A stretch of DNA of 64,000 bases from Dipteris shenzhenensis. Lineage: Eukaryota; Polypodiophyta; Polypodiopsida; Gleicheniales. The DNA lies in the NCBI GenBank assembly GCA_047967505.1, contig CM106539.1. One strand, given 5' to 3'. Under the pieces are notes generated by a model. It was not told the DNA's origin and ran no database searches. It saw only the letters and a list, made by a program, of their open reading frames with translations. Position 1 is the first letter of the stretch. Each line of letters starts with the position of its first letter. Below, piece after piece: positions 62,701-64,000 of the stretch. Made by a program: the position numbers and the translations under genes.

Positions 62701-63836
62701 AGGAGTCACTTGTATGCAAGCTTAAAAAGAGCCTTTACGGGCTGAAACAGGCACCAAGGGAATGGTATAAGAAATTTGATACCTTCATGAAGTCTCAAGG
62801 TTTCAGGAGAAGTGATGACGATCACTGCTTATATACCAAAAGGGCTGCCAATGGCAGCTTAATCATTCTCATTTTATATGTGGATGACATGCTTATTGCT
62901 GGTACAGCTCGTAAGGAGCTTGATGAACTTAAGAAAAGACTGCATGAGGCCTTTGATATGAAGGACCTTGGTGATGCAAATCACATACTGGGAATGCGGA
63001 TACGGAGAGACAGGGGACAGCGTTTGTTGTATTTGTCTCAGACCGAATATATTGGCAAAGTATTACACAGGTTTCATATGGAGGATGGGAAAACTCTTAG
63101 TTCTCCATTGCCTCCGTATGTGAAACTCAGTGCAATGGACAGCCCACACTCAGATGCTGAGAGGGCTGAAATGTCCAAGATTCCGTATGCTTCAGCTTGT
63201 GGCAGTCTCATGTATGCCATGGTTGCTACCAGACCTGATATTGCTTTTGCAGTGGGAGTGGTTAGCAGGTATATGGCAAATCCAGGCAAGAAGCATTGGA
63301 ATGCAGTGAAAGGTATCATGAGATACCTGAAGGGCACACAGAAGTTGTGCATATGCTTTGGCAAGCGAGATGCAAAGGTGCATGGTTATGTGGATTCAGA
63401 TTTTGCTGGTCATCCCGATAACCGGAAGTCTACTACCGGTTATGTTTATACATTTACTGGAGGTGCAGTGTCATGGATGTCAAGGATGCAGCAGTGCATA
63501 GCCTTGTCTACTACGGAAGCTGAATATATTGCAGCCACAGCGGCATGCAAAGAGGCCTTATGGTTATCTCGGCTAGTGGAAGATTTGGGCATTACAGGTG
63601 ATATCCCATTGTTGCATTGTGACAGTCAGAGTGCTATTCAGTTGGCACACAATCCTGTCTTTCATGCAAAGACAAAGCACATTGATGTAAAGTATCACTT
63701 CATCAGGGAGGTGATAGATGATAAGCTGATTCAGCTTGTCAAGATTCACACAGATGATAATCCAGCAGATCTGTTGACAAAAGGCTTGCCTGCAGAGCGC
63801 TTTGCACACTGCAGACAGTTGATGGGTATAGGTTGA
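59733..63836 (+). CDS. Copia-2 gag-pol polyprotein (1,367 aa)
   Basis: I chose the ATG at 59733 (MASSSESSLLNIKKL...); the frame is open 10 codons further upstream but without another ATG. Approximate residues: gag 15-200 ('GAANYPMWKKMVLNVL', 'RKFFNLKMKEGTSMDAHLNE'); a basic Arg/Ser/Gly/Lys linker; zinc knuckle CYYCGKKGHTKKQC at 231; protease WIIDSGASFHVT near 315; GAG-pre-integrase 'MWHSRMGHMSISGMEQL' near 445; integrase with 'LVHTDVCEMPNPSLGG', 'RSDNGGEYMS' and 'NGTAERMNRTIQ', all three acidic residues present (506-610). RT has 'WELVQLPKGMKVLPCKWVYR', 'KTAFLHGDLHEEIYMQQPEG' and 'YVDDMLIAG' (about 1048). RNase H has 'YVDSDFAGHPDNRKSTTGY', 'TTEAEYIAA' and 'CDSQSAIQLAHNPVFHAKTK'. Stop at 63836. 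It is uninterrupted and of normal length, so probably functional. It belongs to a different copia lineage from copia-1 judging by sequence divergence. Confidence 0.96.
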   Translation: MASSSESSLLNIKKLQGAANYPMWKKMVLNVLILRQFHAPIIHKGVKPTGTSDDAWALADLSAKSIIELSLHESVVWNVDGEKTAWGVWKKLQDTYEQQSAATKIYWLRKFFNLKMKEGTSMDAHLNEFNSIVTQLANQKYVVDEETKGMALLISLPESWDTFITTVTNANVFISFADITGLILQEEQKLKAQDAIKPNNALNTRGRSQQRGKSQEKGKGRSKSRSNKDVECYYCGKKGHTKKQCFKLKNDKRDKAKDTDASDAKAIVPVSKGKSSVKIEELHSTHGYDSEGEVLFLSILDAHALHAGEFADMHSWIIDSGASFHVTAYRELFVRYAAGNNGVVFLGDNHACSIIGIGDVRLVFADGTQLMLHNVRHVPEVKKNLISTGMLDDEGFVTSFGHGFWKVTKGALVVARGSKVDTMYTLHAKECNHADIHATELPNISMWHSRMGHMSISGMEQLARLGYLPSLKFSDLKFCEHCIYGRQLQCPHKRRLGHKEAQLELVHTDVCEMPNPSLGGARYFVTFIDDSTRKVWLYPLRLKSDVFPVFQKWLAMVENQTGRTLKALRSDNGGEYMSNAFNAFCDAKGIKKELTAPYNPAQNGTAERMNRTIQEKSRSMMSHAALPHGFWAEAVKTAVHLINRSPNKRLDGRVPEELWTGKPPSYKHLRVFGCTAYVHIRRENRSKLDPKSLKCIFLGYGDSGEMGYRLWDPVNKKLIRSNDVLFNESCMFKAADKPSDASEVDIYDSGHPVQFRQAANQPQQQRNQPMPDAAAVPNGQPAVAEDVLRDMPPLEDLPGIILQPDLLEQQPVLGEQQVGQQDQWVRRSTRQMKPPDRFVPGADFIMLTDCGEPSCYKEAVQMHDKRLWELAMKSEIDSLHKNGTWELVQLPKGMKVLPCKWVYRLKVTPGAKPRYKARLVAKGFKQEYGVDFDEIFSPVVKMTTLRIVLALVACENLELCQMDVKTAFLHGDLHEEIYMQQPEGFAIKNKESLVCKLKKSLYGLKQAPREWYKKFDTFMKSQGFRRSDDDHCLYTKRAANGSLIILILYVDDMLIAGTARKELDELKKRLHEAFDMKDLGDANHILGMRIRRDRGQRLLYLSQTEYIGKVLHRFHMEDGKTLSSPLPPYVKLSAMDSPHSDAERAEMSKIPYASACGSLMYAMVATRPDIAFAVGVVSRYMANPGKKHWNAVKGIMRYLKGTQKLCICFGKRDAKVHGYVDSDFAGHPDNRKSTTGYVYTFTGGAVSWMSRMQQCIALSTTEAEYIAATAACKEALWLSRLVEDLGITGDIPLLHCDSQSAIQLAHNPVFHAKTKHIDVKYHFIREVIDDKLIQLVKIHTDDNPADLLTKGLPAERFAHCRQLMGIG

Positions 63837-63883
63837 GCCTCATTTATATTTACTTGAGGGCATATTGCCTTTAAGTGGGAGGT

Positions 63884-64000
63884 TGTTGGGGTAAAGGCTC
63901 TATGGCCACCCAAGTACAGTTAAGTACACTTAGTACTTTATTTGTTTAGTACACTAAGTACACCGTACTTAGTGTTGTAACCTTATCCTTTTCATATAAA
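63884..64000 (+). repeat. Copia-2 3' LTR (first 117 bp)
   Basis: Starts TGTTGGGGTAAAGG after TTAAGTGGGAGGT and follows the 5' LTR with two substitutions until the window ends at TCATATAAA. Confidence 0.96.

Larger units (their letters stand above)
58116..64000 (+). mobile_element. Copia-2: Ty1/copia retrotransposon with intact ORF (3' LTR cut by window)
   Basis: A 219-bp 5' LTR, tRNA-iMet primer site, 1.38-kb leader with repeats, one uninterrupted gag-pol frame, polypurine-like AAGTGGGAGGT, and the start of the 3' LTR at 63884. Over the 117 bases of the 3' LTR available, only two differences from the 5' LTR are seen (CAATTAAG/CAGTTAAG and TTTATTTAG/TTTGTTTAG). This suggests a fairly recent insertion. 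CTTAG precedes the 5' LTR; the matching target duplication is outside the window. Confidence 0.96.

Noticed and set aside
1-64000. tRNA or rRNA genes
   Set aside because: The TGGTATCAGAGC strings are copia primer-binding sites, not tRNA genes; no tRNA or rRNA structure was recognised by eye.

Overview
This is a plant nuclear window, almost certainly from a land plant with a large genome. The evidence is a spliced plant-type Sec14/CRAL-TRIO gene with GT-AG introns, Ty1/copia elements primed by initiator tRNA-Met, chromodomain Ty3/gypsy elements, many LINE fragments and a short TTTAGGG tract. Giant TE-filled introns would fit a fern or another seed-free or large-genome plant, but the sequence alone does not fix the lineage.

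The one recognisable host gene is on the minus strand. Five exons encode the C-terminal part of a plant Sec14-like (CRAL-TRIO) lipid-transfer protein: 39678-39737, 16816-16911, 16287-16388, 2630-2710 and 2181-2492. All junctions are in phase 0. The exons are separated by introns of 22,766, 427, 13,576 and 137 bp, so 216 codons spread over 37.5 kb. The N-terminal exons were not found and probably lie beyond the right end. Nearly everything between 2.7 and 39.7 kb is therefore intron made of nested transposons.

Layout. 0-2.2 kb: 3' flank of the gene, with one unidentified ORF. 2.7-16.3 kb (intron): LINE ORF1 relic, LINE endonuclease relic (-), gypsy-1 (-), LINE 3' end (+), gypsy-2 chromovirus (-). 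16.9-39.7 kb (intron): copia-4 (-), a 0.7-kb element bounded by AAGACAC/GTGTCTT repeats, LTR-like segments, copia and LINE relics, homopurine and homopyrimidine tracts, and a complete young copia (copia-1, 32033-37924) with apparently identical LTRs and a CAAGA target duplication, inserted in older LINE 3' ends. 39.7-51 kb: broken copia-3 with a 1.1-kb LTR, then three LINE segments in the same orientation. 51-58 kb: gypsy-3 (-) and a mosaic of copia fragments including a 455-bp tandem duplication. 58.1-64 kb: a second copia with an intact ORF (copia-2), whose 3' LTR runs off the window.

The most interesting biology is in the LINE family. Its copies share a C-terminal PCNA-interaction-like motif (Q-x-x-I/V-x-x-F-F/Y) downstream of the zinc knuckle. 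Where the 3' end survives they also share a short stem-loop-forming 3' end, followed by a TTTC-type tail in the + copies. Also notable are repeated motifs in the copia leaders and LTRs (GTAC-core clusters, GGGGCTTTT repeats, conserved hairpins).
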